DNA of 16,506 nucleotides from Patescibacteria group bacterium (GCA_028866155.1 JAGWIT010000019.1:1-16506); one strand, 5' to 3'; shown: positions 1 through 6,200, numbered from the stretch's first letter. Numbers and translations: made by a program. Notes: a model not told the origin generated them from the sequence alone.

Positions 1-203
1 CTCGTCGTAATCATCACCTCCCCCTCAAACGGCGCCGAAGCGACAGTGAACCAGCGGTCAGAGCCGCGGCTGTCGGTTGGCTCGTGGTGGAGCACGTAAT
101 GAAGGAACTGCCCGGCTTTCCAACTGAGAGGTTCTGCGGGGCCGAAGACAAACGACTCAACGCCTGGAGCTTCTGTTTTTCTACAAATAAGGTTTAGTTT
201 CAT
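1..203 (-). CDS. FAD-binding oxidoreductase (ferredoxin-NADP reductase type), N-terminal fragment
   Basis: Only the first 67 or so codons lie in the window; the gene runs off the left edge. The translation begins MKLNLICRKTEAPGVESF and contains WKAGQFLHYVL followed by RGSDRWFTVASAP. The Arg-x-Phe-Thr segment with the following SAP is the FAD-binding signature of the ferredoxin-NADP reductase superfamily, and the GQF segment precedes it at the usual distance. The family moves electrons between NAD(P)H and an acceptor through flavin; the NAD(P)-binding half is not visible, so substrate and partner are unknown. The start codon is 5 bases after the stop of the ArsR gene, so the two are very probably co-transcribed. 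No clear Shine-Dalgarno is visible. Family call is firm, specific function is not. Confidence 0.8.
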   Translation of the reverse strand, partial: MKLNLICRKTEAPGVESFVFGPAEPLSWKAGQFLHYVLHHEPTDSRGSDRWFTVASAPFEGEVMITT

Positions 204-208
204 ATGCG

Positions 209-520
209 TTATTGTACTGCTTTGATAATCGTGCGCACCAGCTCGTCTTGCGTATTTGGCCTGAAGTATACCGTGCGGCCCTCGCGCTCGCGGACTACGA
301 GCTTGGTGATCTCAAGAATTTTAAGATGTTGTGAAGCAAGGGACATGGAGATCCCGAGCGTGCGCGCGATATCGCTCACGCACAGCCGGTCGCGCTTAAG
401 GAAGCTGCGAAATATTTTGCACCGGCGCGCATCGCCAAGCGCACCGAAGACGATCGGCAACCGATCGTCTTCGCGCTTAAGGAGCGAGCGCAATTTCTTT
501 ATTTCGTGAGTATTGAGCAT
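209..520 (-). CDS. ArsR/SmtB-family winged-helix transcriptional repressor
   Basis: This 103-residue protein has the ArsR-family winged-helix layout. GALGDARRCKIF (about 26-37) is the usual first helix and ISMSLASQHLKILE (57-70) the DNA-recognition helix. The wing is REGRTVYFRPN (79-89). ArsR-family proteins are small dimeric repressors that sense metals, metalloids or redox state and bind inverted repeats at their own promoter. The arsenic-site pattern CVCDL is here CVSDI, with only Cys47, plus Cys34 in the preceding helix, so the classical three-cysteine arsenite site is absent and the inducer cannot be named. The gene lies 9 bases downstream of the anchored helical protein gene and 5 bases upstream of the flavin reductase gene. 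A perfect inverted repeat overlapping the operon promoter at 1205-1228 is its probable operator. Confidence 0.88.
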   Translation of the reverse strand: MLNTHEIKKLRSLLKREDDRLPIVFGALGDARRCKIFRSFLKRDRLCVSDIARTLGISMSLASQHLKILEITKLVVREREGRTVYFRPNTQDELVRTIIKAVQ

Positions 521-529
521 TACGAATGT

Positions 530-1186
530 CTAGAACTTATTCGGGAACTGCGCGATGAGGCCTTGAGTAAGGATGTCGGCAAGGTCGAGAATATGCATGT
601 GTACTTTGTCATAATCCGCGATGCTCGCCTCATAATTGCCCTGCAACTCCATTACTGCCTCATCGAGCGTGAGGTCAAGGTGGTCTTTCATGTGTGCCTG
701 CAGCGTAGCCAAAGGCCAATTGTTCGGATTCGCCTGGTTGAGGAACGTCGATATCTGGTTGGCGTTGTCGTACCAAGCAGCCTTTGCAGTGGCAAGTTTG
801 GCCTGGTTGCCTGCCTTGGCGGCGCTAAGAATATCTACCGCGTCCTGAATGTGCGTCTTAAGAAGCGCGGTCAGTTGGTTTCCCGCATCATCGCCGTAGT
901 ACGGCTTTATAGCATTGCCTATATCAACCTGATTCTGCAGGAGTCGAGCCGCAGTCGCACTTGTGCCAGGATTGCCGGACACAGCCTCAACGATATAGAG
1001 GCGCGTATAAGCGACATGGTCATCCCAGAGCGTGCGCATGGCATTGCTCAAGTCTTGCTGTTTTTGACTCATGCTGAGTTGTGAGGAGACAGTGCTCGGA
1101 GAATTGTGCACATTTCCTAAAAAATACCCGCCGATAAGACCTGCCACAAGAGCCGCGACTACCCATATTCCCGCTTTATTTTGCAT
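530..1186 (-). CDS. Membrane-anchored helical protein of an uncharacterised family
   Basis: This 218-residue protein has one N-terminal membrane segment (about 6-24, uncleaved anchor or signal) followed by a soluble helical domain presumably outside the cell. Recognisable segments are LWDDHVAYTRLYI (53-65), NAIKPYYGDDAG (91-102), NQANPNNWPL (150-159) and a closing QFPNKF. I recall these from a widespread family of small proteins of unknown function, mostly in Firmicutes, where some database names are unreliable. Histidines fall on separate predicted helices (57, 112, 165, 169, 196, 198), compatible with a metal- or cofactor-binding helical bundle, but that is inference. It is the first gene of the ArsR/flavin reductase operon. 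The start is about 30 bases downstream of the predicted transcription start and lacks a clear Shine-Dalgarno. Confidence 0.7.
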   Translation of the reverse strand: MQNKAGIWVVAALVAGLIGGYFLGNVHNSPSTVSSQLSMSQKQQDLSNAMRTLWDDHVAYTRLYIVEAVSGNPGTSATAARLLQNQVDIGNAIKPYYGDDAGNQLTALLKTHIQDAVDILSAAKAGNQAKLATAKAAWYDNANQISTFLNQANPNNWPLATLQAHMKDHLDLTLDEAVMELQGNYEASIADYDKVHMHILDLADILTQGLIAQFPNKF

Positions 1187-1204
1187 ACGTGTATCTATGA
1201 TTAA

Positions 1205-1228
1205 ATACTTTAATAACTATTAAAGTAT
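1205..1228. promoter_or_regulatory. Perfect 11-2-11 inverted repeat, probable ArsR operator
   Basis: The arms ATACTTTAATA (1205-1215) and TATTAAAGTAT (1218-1228) are perfect reverse complements separated by the two bases AC. ArsR/SmtB repressors typically bind 12-2-12 AT-rich inverted repeats, so size and symmetry fit. The repeat contains most of the -10 box of the minus-strand promoter and extends past the expected transcription start, so occupancy would block RNA polymerase. The matching repressor gene is the second gene of the operon it precedes. Confidence 0.72.
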
Positions 1229-1251
1229 AGCAGGCTCCGTAGATGCGTCAA
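1224..1251 (-). promoter_or_regulatory. Sigma70-type promoter of the helical protein/ArsR/flavin reductase operon
   Basis: On the minus strand TTGACG (1246-1251) is followed after 16 bases by TATACT (1224-1229). These match the -35 and -10 consensus at 5 of 6 positions each. The expected start is near 1217, giving a leader of about 30 bases before the ATG at 1186. The -10 box overlaps the inverted repeat at 1205-1228. Confidence 0.75.
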
Positions 1252-1258
1252 GCAGAAG

Positions 1259-1275
1259 CCAGCGCCTACGGCTGG
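1259..1275 (-). terminator. Weak hairpin after the beta-propeller gene
   Basis: On the minus strand CCAGC, seven bases and GCTGG form a 5-bp stem just downstream of the beta-propeller stop. It is followed by CTTCTGCTT rather than a clean T run, so it is at best a poor intrinsic terminator. It sits between two transcription units, where a terminator is expected. Confidence 0.3.
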
Positions 1276-1291
1276 ACTTGTGATTTTGTAG

Positions 1292-2428
1292 CTATCGCAC
1301 CGATATGGTCCACATGAGGAGACTCGATATGTTGTCATCGACAGCGGCGAGGGTTGCTGTGCCGCCAGAGACATCTACAGCGAGTCCAAATGCGCCTCCC
1401 GGCGCCGAATCAAGGGAGAGTTCCTTTACGAAGGTGCCTCCCGGAGTGAATTCAACAAGCTCACTGGGTTGAGTTGTGTCGGCGTTGATCGCATCACCAT
1501 TTGTCACGAGAAAATCGCCGTTCGGAGCTTGTGCAAGACCAAGCGGGCCATGAAGGTGTTGCTGATCTTTGTATACAACGGCCCCTACTCCGGCACTCGT
1601 CGTTATGCTGCCAGCCTTCGCAACACTGTACACAGCATTGTCCACCGTTGAAGCGACAAAAAGAGTATCGGTAGATGCGTCATAGACAAGACCGGTTGGC
1701 CCCACGACCGCTGCATTAGGGTCGGTGTGATGCCCATACCCCGAAGCGATAACGGTTCCTTTGTGAGAAGTGAGCCCTGTAGAACTAGAGACAAGATCAA
1801 AACGGACTACGGTACCAGAGAGGACGTTCGTAACGAACGCCTGCACCTGAGAGCCGTTGTCGTTCACTGCCATGTCCCAGGGGCCATCAATGAGCTTTGG
1901 ATCGGTGAGTGTTGTGAGAAGTTTGCCTTTGCTATCAAGCACCAGCAAGGAGCCCGCCTTTGCCGTGGCACCGGTGCCATCCGTTGTCGGAAGGTTGCCA
2001 ACGATAACAAAACCGGATTTAAGCACAGCGAGCGCGGTAGAGAGGCCGAGCCCGGTCTTGCCCTGGAAGAAAAGTGATTGCTGGCCGGTTGGTGTAATCT
2101 TCACAATAGTTGTTCCTCCGCCTTGGATGGTTTTGTTATTCCAATTCGAAACGAGCACATCGCCGGGACTAAGCATGCCGCCGGAAGGAAACCCCGCCGG
2201 GACAAATGCCACACCGTAGGGGTTCGTGTCACCGTTTGAGGGAACGGTAGAGACGGATTGAGCTGAGCTTGTTGCATCAGGAAGAAATCCTATTGACGTC
2301 TGAATTGTCTGTATAGTCGAGACTTGAGTTTGTGTTGAAGGTGAGGTTGAGTGCTGTCCCCAATACCAAACTGCACCACCGATAATGACTATGGCGACTA
2401 TTCCCCAGATGATGTAAGAAGTTTTCAT
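1292..2428 (-). CDS. Membrane-anchored NHL/SMP-type beta-propeller protein
   Basis: This 378-residue protein starts with one membrane segment (about 4-24) and a Ser/Thr/Gln-rich linker to about residue 66. The rest reads as repeated propeller blades, for example NPYGVAFVPAGF, GDVLVSNWNN, GPWDMAVNDNG, GPTGLVYDASTDTLFVAS and GPLGLAQAPNGDFLVTNGD. These glycine-led strands with VAxxxxG and LxVxN patterns are typical of six-bladed NHL/SMP-30-like propellers used as extracellular binding scaffolds or, less often, enzymes. No catalytic set can be identified. It is the last gene of the cupredoxin group, 15 bases after the second cupredoxin, and probably co-transcribed. AGGGG lies about 10 bases before the ATG. 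It may be a surface partner of the copper proteins, which is inferred from position only. Confidence 0.72.
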   Translation of the reverse strand: MKTSYIIWGIVAIVIIGGAVWYWGQHSTSPSTQTQVSTIQTIQTSIGFLPDATSSAQSVSTVPSNGDTNPYGVAFVPAGFPSGGMLSPGDVLVSNWNNKTIQGGGTTIVKITPTGQQSLFFQGKTGLGLSTALAVLKSGFVIVGNLPTTDGTGATAKAGSLLVLDSKGKLLTTLTDPKLIDGPWDMAVNDNGSQVQAFVTNVLSGTVVRFDLVSSSTGLTSHKGTVIASGYGHHTDPNAAVVGPTGLVYDASTDTLFVASTVDNAVYSVAKAGSITTSAGVGAVVYKDQQHLHGPLGLAQAPNGDFLVTNGDAINADTTQPSELVEFTPGGTFVKELSLDSAPGGAFGLAVDVSGGTATLAAVDDNISSLLMWTISVR

Positions 2429-2443
2429 ATTTTGCTACCCCTA

Positions 2444-2929
2444 TTATTGAGTCACAACGACGGTCGCTGTCATATTAGGATGGATCCTGCAGTGATAACT
2501 GAATGTGCCGGGCGTGCTGAAGGTGAAACTGTACGCGCTGCCAGGATTGAGCGTGCCGCTATCAAAGGCTCCCGTGTTACTTGTCACAGTATGAGCCACA
2601 CTGTCGTTGTTCGTCCAGGTTACTTTTGTACCGGCTTTCACACTAATCTGATTTGGGCTAAATGCAAAGTTGCTAATAGCAACACTCATTGGCTGGGAAG
2701 AGGCTGGAGTAGGCACGGACGCGTTACTGTTTTGCGGAGCACTCGGTGTCTGTGTGCCATAGGTCGTATTTGTAGTCGGAGTATACGAAGAAGTGTTGTA
2801 CCCACCCTTGTTTGCAAAAAAGAAATAGTAGACGAAAGCATAAACCACTACGGCGATTACAGCATACAATAAAATCCAATGCCACAAAGGGCGTTTGCCA
2901 TACCCATACGCTTGATCGTTATTTTCCAT
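2444..2929 (-). CDS. Membrane-anchored cupredoxin (type-1 copper, plastocyanin/amicyanin-like)
   Basis: This 161-residue protein has a short cytoplasmic N-terminus, a membrane segment (about 17-38), a Ser/Thr/Asn/Pro-rich linker (41-80) and one cupredoxin domain (81-161). The domain has VTWTNNDSVAHTVT and the ligand loop YHCRIHPNM. All four type-1 copper ligands are present: His113, Cys147, His150 and Met153. Such proteins shuttle single electrons on the outer face of the membrane, or bind copper. With the uncleaved anchor it should stay tethered at the surface. It lies 21 bases after the longer cupredoxin gene and 15 bases before the beta-propeller gene. Domain and ligands are directly visible; its electron donor and acceptor are unknown. 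Confidence 0.9.
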   Translation of the reverse strand: MENNDQAYGYGKRPLWHWILLYAVIAVVVYAFVYYFFFANKGGYNTSSYTPTTNTTYGTQTPSAPQNSNASVPTPASSQPMSVAISNFAFSPNQISVKAGTKVTWTNNDSVAHTVTSNTGAFDSGTLNPGSAYSFTFSTPGTFSYHCRIHPNMTATVVVTQ

Positions 2930-2950
2930 AGCTTAACAGTTACTATTAAT

Positions 2951-3694
2951 TTAATAATCCATAGTATATCCCCCGTTGGGGGGTCGCATCATTGAATACG
3001 AATACCCGGACGGCATCGGTTGTCGGTAGTTCATGGAAGTATGACACGGGAAATAGTGCTGCATCATGGCCGGTGCCTGATATTGGTACGAGGGCTGATA
3101 CGACTGATATTGGGTCGGATAGGCGTACCCGGTCACTCCCGTTCCATAATTTGTATAGCTTTGTGTAGTTGGCTGTTGATAGTTCGTCGGCTGATAACTA
3201 TACGGTTGTTGGTACGAAGTCTGCGGTGAATAGCTGGTGGTATTTGTGGAGAGCATTTGTACCACCGGCATCGTTTGTTGAGTGTTCGATTGGTTCGGCT
3301 GCGTATTGGCGTTTGATCGCGTGACGACAATTGTGCCCGACATGCCGACGCCTCCCAGAGCGCCATGGAAGCGGCAGTAGTATCTATAGGTTCCTGGCGT
3401 CATGAATGTGTGCGAATACGTGCCGCCCGCGTTGATGGTGCCGCTGTCAAACGATCCATCGTCGGCGGTTACCGTGTGTTGCAGTGAGCTGTTGTTGGTC
3501 CACGTAACCGTGTCACCCGCTGCTATGGTGATAGTCCCCGGACTAAAGGTCATGCCCACCATGGACACGCCGCTTTGGGCAGCGCGTGCTTCGTTCACGA
3601 ACCTTGCGTTAGGAGCAACGATAAGCGCTGCCGCAAAGGACAGCACGGCCAAGCCATACACCCAAACCGGAACTGAAGTGAGTCGCTGATACAT
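2951..3694 (-). CDS. Exported cupredoxin with long Tyr/Gln/Pro-rich, Met-containing tail
   Basis: This 247-residue protein has an N-terminal hydrophobic segment with a plausible signal-peptidase site after ARA (residues 36-38), then a cupredoxin domain (about 42-126). Ligands His73, Cys107, His110 and Met118 are present, with a longer loop before the methionine (GALGGVGM) as in many blue copper proteins of the CxxH type. Residues 128-247 form an unusual low-complexity tail rich in Tyr, Gln, Pro, Ser and Thr. It ends in a cluster of Met, His and Cys (about 210-236, including AMMQHYFPCHTSM and YSYSMMRPP) that could bind Cu(I) or tether the protein. It is the first gene after the anti-sigma gene and has its own copy of the putative ECF promoter motif. 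Confidence 0.88.
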   Translation of the reverse strand: MYQRLTSVPVWVYGLAVLSFAAALIVAPNARFVNEARAAQSGVSMVGMTFSPGTITIAAGDTVTWTNNSSLQHTVTADDGSFDSGTINAGGTYSHTFMTPGTYRYYCRFHGALGGVGMSGTIVVTRSNANTQPNQSNTQQTMPVVQMLSTNTTSYSPQTSYQQPYSYQPTNYQQPTTQSYTNYGTGVTGYAYPTQYQSYQPSYQYQAPAMMQHYFPCHTSMNYRQPMPSGYSYSMMRPPNGGYTMDY

Positions 3695-3709
3695 AGGTTA
3701 TGTCTTTTG

Positions 3710-3736
3710 AGCCGCACGAATTTCGGATTTATTACA
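3710..3736 (-). promoter_or_regulatory. Putative ECF-type promoter of the cupredoxin operon
   Basis: On the minus strand TGTAATA (3730-3736) is followed after 15 bases by CGGCT (3710-3714), then 15 bases to the ATG at 3694. It aligns without gaps to the region upstream of the sigma gene, with 19 of 27 positions identical, including GAA and TTC inside the spacer. The layout resembles ECF promoters such as those with TGTCACA and CGTC blocks. Assignment to the neighbouring sigma factor is inferred. Confidence 0.6.
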
Positions 3737-3746
3737 GTAGAAAACT

Positions 3747-4343
3747 TCAGTAAAGCTTCAGCCTGACATCTGCCGCTTGCTGGTAGCGTTTAGCCTCATC
3801 CTTCAAGGACAGCAGGCTTGCACGCACCGAGGAATCGGTGTTTGTCACTAATGCGCCTTGAACAGCGGCTTGCAACTCATCGAGATAACCCTCATACGCT
3901 GTATAGGCATCCAAGCACTGCTGTGTGGAATACTGCCCCGGCTCACCAACGAGATTGAGCTCGCTCATATAACGGTCTGTCTCCGATGACACATCGGAAA
4001 GATACGCAATTTGCGCGGAATCAGTACTGCCGCTTTCGAGCTTCTTGAGCTCAAACTGTGCAAAGCCAAGCGACCATCGGGCTTTTTCATATCCATTGGG
4101 CGCCAACGCAATATGTGTTTCCAGGTAAACGACATGAGGCATGTCTAGCAACCTATACCCCTGCGTCACTATGAGTACTAGAAAAAGCAGAGCGGCGGCC
4201 GAGTATACAAAGATTGGCCGGAAAACCGAACTCTTATTTTCGATGCTCGAAAATACCCTGTTTTTGAGCAAGAAAATGGTTTCGTCTTTTGGCTCGAATT
4301 TTTTTAACTTTCGAAGCCGCTCGATGAGTTGGTCGTCGTTCAT
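3747..4343 (-). CDS. Putative membrane-bound anti-sigma factor
   Basis: This 198-residue protein has a short charged cytoplasmic part (1-42, with IERLRKLKKFEPKDE), one membrane segment (about 43-61) and an extracytoplasmic helical domain of about 135 residues. Its ATG overlaps the sigma-factor stop by four bases (ATGA), implying translational coupling, the classic arrangement of ECF sigma and anti-sigma pairs. The N-terminus has the same plan as that of the DUF5667 protein encoded beside the second sigma factor in this window: basic amphipathic helix, linker, second helix, then membrane span. I do not recognise a named domain in the outer part and it lacks the DUF5667 core. The anti-sigma role is inferred from position and topology. 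It would sense an envelope signal and release the sigma factor. Confidence 0.7.
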   Translation of the reverse strand: MNDDQLIERLRKLKKFEPKDETIFLLKNRVFSSIENKSSVFRPIFVYSAAALLFLVLIVTQGYRLLDMPHVVYLETHIALAPNGYEKARWSLGFAQFELKKLESGSTDSAQIAYLSDVSSETDRYMSELNLVGEPGQYSTQQCLDAYTAYEGYLDELQAAVQGALVTNTDSSVRASLLSLKDEAKRYQQAADVRLKLY

Positions 4344-4843
4344 AGTTTGCTTTTAAGCGCCTTAAGAGCGCGGTGGATGAGGACCCGCATGGAATTTTCA
4401 CTTTTGCCGATCATCTCGGCGATTTCTGAGACCGACAAATCTTCGACATAGCGCATGAGCAAGGCATCCCGATATTCGCGCTTTATGACTGATAACTTTG
4501 CGAGAACGGCTTCAATCTCTTCTCTTGCCATCGCGTCGTTTTCAGCATCGTCTGTTGCCAGGGCTAACTCCGAGTCGATTTTTTCGATATCAAGAGGTAT
4601 CTGCACTCGGTACTTTTGCCTCCGATAGTGATCCACAATGAGGCCGTGGGCAATCGTATAGAGCAGCGCCCGCGTGTCTCTGACACCCTCGCCCATGGAC
4701 AAGATTTTCCAAAATCGCAAAAAAGTGTCTTGGACGATGTCTTCCGCGATATCGTACTGCGATACCCGAAAATAAATAAACCGAAAGATGGCTTTGGCGT
4801 ATGCATCGTAGATTTCTTCAAATTGCTGGTAGTGCTTATCCAT
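4340..4843 (-). CDS. ECF-type RNA polymerase sigma factor (sigma-70 family)
   Basis: This 167-residue protein has sigma region 2 with DIAEDIVQDTFLRFWK (31-46), then RALLYTIAHGLIVDHYRR in the core-binding and -10 region (58-75). Region 4 has the helix-turn-helix SVSEIAEMIGKSENSMRVLI (137-156). Length and two-domain layout match ECF sigma factors. The reading frame is open upstream to 5035, but family alignment places the start at the ATG at 4843 (MDKHYQQFEEIYDAYA), and the predicted promoter lies inside the upstream extension. No Shine-Dalgarno precedes the ATG, and the predicted transcription start is almost at the ATG. It overlaps the downstream anti-sigma gene by four bases. Likely targets are its own promoter and that of the cupredoxin operon. 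Confidence 0.92.
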   Translation of the reverse strand: MDKHYQQFEEIYDAYAKAIFRFIYFRVSQYDIAEDIVQDTFLRFWKILSMGEGVRDTRALLYTIAHGLIVDHYRRQKYRVQIPLDIEKIDSELALATDDAENDAMAREEIEAVLAKLSVIKREYRDALLMRYVEDLSVSEIAEMIGKSENSMRVLIHRALKALKSKL

Positions 4844-4849
4844 GGTGAT

Positions 4850-4876
4850 AGCCGTAAGAAATTCAATAGTATTACA
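4850..4876 (-). promoter_or_regulatory. Putative autoregulated ECF promoter of the sigma/anti-sigma genes
   Basis: On the minus strand TGTAATA (4870-4876), 15 bases, then CGGCT (4850-4854), only six bases before the ATG at 4843. The same blocks with the same spacing occur upstream of the cupredoxin gene at 3710-3736. With the CGGCT block as the -10 element, transcription would begin at or next to the start codon, giving a leaderless message. Confidence 0.6.
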
Positions 4877-5142
4877 ATTCTTTGCCAGTCTGCCGCGAAT
4901 CGATTTAGCACACCGCCTCGAAATCCGTACTTTGCAGCCGCAACATGCCAGTAAGCGGCTACATCCATAGCTAGGATCGCTGTGGTACAGCTTAACCAGC
5001 GGAGGCGCTGCCCTCATTTTCGAACTATACCGCATCTATCCGAGCGTGCTTATAAGCATGGGAGCGAATGGAGAAACTCCATTACCCTTCAAGGTTGCGG
5101 TGGGTATAGCATCCGCAACGGGGAGAGTGACAGAAAGCAGAT
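4877..5142. other. Gene-free stretch with several inverted repeats
   Basis: I see no convincing gene here. It holds a perfect 12-base palindrome TGCTTATAAGCA (5047-5058) and a 7-bp stem with a 3-base loop (AATGGAG 5067-5073, CTCCATT 5077-5083). A further 7-bp stem with a 12-base loop is formed by GTTGCGG (5094-5100) and CCGCAAC (5113-5119). Shorter stems lie nearer the sigma gene. It lies between a minus-strand terminator and the sigma-gene promoter, so it could be an operator region or a small structured RNA. No known riboswitch class is recognised. Confidence 0.4.
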
Positions 5143-5167
5143 AAAAACCCCCATTAAAGGCGGGGGT
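5143..5167 (-). terminator. Intrinsic terminator of the orphan gene 5255-6043
   Basis: On the minus strand ACCCCC pairs with GGGGGT across a nine-base loop and is followed directly by a T run (TTTTT including the last stem base, then AT). It lies about 90 bases downstream of the stop codon of the only gene reading into it. Confidence 0.72.
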
Positions 5168-5254
5168 CGGTGTCTTTGCTCGCCATGTCATGGAGCGCCG
5201 CTAAACCGGCAAGGAGAGAAATTTGCTGGGTGGGATTGTCGAGGTTGTGCTCGA

Positions 5255-6043
5255 CTAAATGATGCCCGTGTCCTCCTGTACGCTCCACCAATTATCAGTG
5301 GAGACGTCGCAAGCGTTGCCAATGGTGCAGAGGAGGAACGCGCCGTTTCTTTCCATTATTGCAGTGAAGAACCTGATTGAGAAGGCATGTTCCACTTTTT
5401 GAAAATCGGCACCGAACTCGCGTGAATCATACGCATCGAGCGCATTCCACTTTTTGGCATTATGGGCGTGGAAAAGATTGTACACCTGCCGCATTGCTTC
5501 CTCGACCTTACGCAGACCGAGTTTCTTTGCATGGCGCTTTTCCATCCACCTCCTTAGCGCAGGAGAAGTTAAACCACCCATCGGGGCTCCACGGAACCCC
5601 TGAGCATCTGCGATATAGGTTGCCCATATTTCCATGAGCTGTACACGCTTTGGGTCACCGCCAGCTCGCACGTCAATTACGGAGATACCAAGGGCATTGA
5701 GAAGCAGAATGTAGTTGAGGACATAGAACAACGCCCCCGCTCGTGGGTCAAGCTTCATCGCCAATCGATAGTAGCCCCCAAACTCTCCTTCGCAGACCAT
5801 AGCTCGCTCAAACCCAAACCCGCGACTCGCGTCGATTTCCAAAAACAAAAGCCCCATTGGTTCATAGCTTTCGATAAACCGCGGATGCTCCAATACTTGT
5901 TTGAGCGGTGCGGCAGACTCTTTGCGAATGTTGAAGATAAGTGTGGGCAGTTCCCCATTTTTACCTGGACGATACGAAAGCCCGTACCATCGCGGCACAT
6001 CCTCCCAGTTCACCTGAGGAGGAATATCTCGTTCGAAATCCAT
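5255..6043 (-). CDS. Hypothetical soluble protein, 262 residues
   Basis: I do not recognise this family. The protein has no signal peptide and only one hydrophobic stretch (about 104-124, ALFYVLNYILLLNALG), which looks like a buried helix rather than a membrane span. Other segments are PTLIFNIRKES (33-43), GLLFLEIDASRGFGFERAM (64-82), AGGDPKRVQLMEIW (127-140) and a basic stretch RRWMEKRHAKKLGLRK (164-179). The start at 6043 (MDFERDIPPQ) is chosen over an ATG ten codons upstream because GGGAGG lies seven bases before it. It is a single-gene unit with a promoter at 6076-6104 and a terminator at 5143-5167, and is divergent from the P-loop kinase gene. Good expression signals suggest it is genuine; function is unknown. 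Confidence 0.75.
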   Translation of the reverse strand: MDFERDIPPQVNWEDVPRWYGLSYRPGKNGELPTLIFNIRKESAAPLKQVLEHPRFIESYEPMGLLFLEIDASRGFGFERAMVCEGEFGGYYRLAMKLDPRAGALFYVLNYILLLNALGISVIDVRAGGDPKRVQLMEIWATYIADAQGFRGAPMGGLTSPALRRWMEKRHAKKLGLRKVEEAMRQVYNLFHAHNAKKWNALDAYDSREFGADFQKVEHAFSIRFFTAIMERNGAFLLCTIGNACDVSTDNWWSVQEDTGII

Positions 6044-6075
6044 CGATTCCTCCCTTGTTGAACGAATCCACAAGC

Positions 6076-6104
6076 ACTATACCCAAGCAGAGACTTTTTG
6101 GCTA
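6076..6104 (-). promoter_or_regulatory. Sigma70-type promoter of gene 5255-6043
   Basis: On the minus strand TAGCCA (6099-6104), 17 bases, then TATAGT (6076-6081). The -10 box matches at 5 of 6 positions and the -35 at 4 of 6. The leader to the ATG at 6043 would be about 25 bases and carries the strong GGGAGG Shine-Dalgarno. Confidence 0.6.
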
Positions 6105-6141
6105 TGCTACAAAAAACTAGGTCTATCTTTTTTCGCAGAAT

Positions 6142-6170
6142 TTGACAAAGTAAACCCTACATGTTAAAGT
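6142..6170 (+). promoter_or_regulatory. Sigma70-type promoter of the P-loop kinase gene
   Basis: A perfect -35 TTGACA (6142-6147) is followed after 17 bases by TAAAGT (6165-6170), a 4-of-6 -10 box. The predicted start near 6177 leaves a leader of about 24 bases with GGGAGAG at 6190-6196 before the ATG at 6201. Confidence 0.6.
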
Positions 6171-6200
6171 GCACGTTGGGTTCTAGCGCGGGAGAGTCCG

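Noticed and set aside
506..1084. Long plus-strand frame opposite the anchored helical protein
   Set aside because: No recognisable domain and no ribosome site; the minus-strand frame has conserved family motifs and a promoter.
4844..5035. Upstream extension of the first sigma factor (about 64 extra residues with several cysteines)
   Set aside because: ECF family alignment starts at the ATG at 4843. The extension resembles no sigma domain and overlaps the putative promoter blocks.
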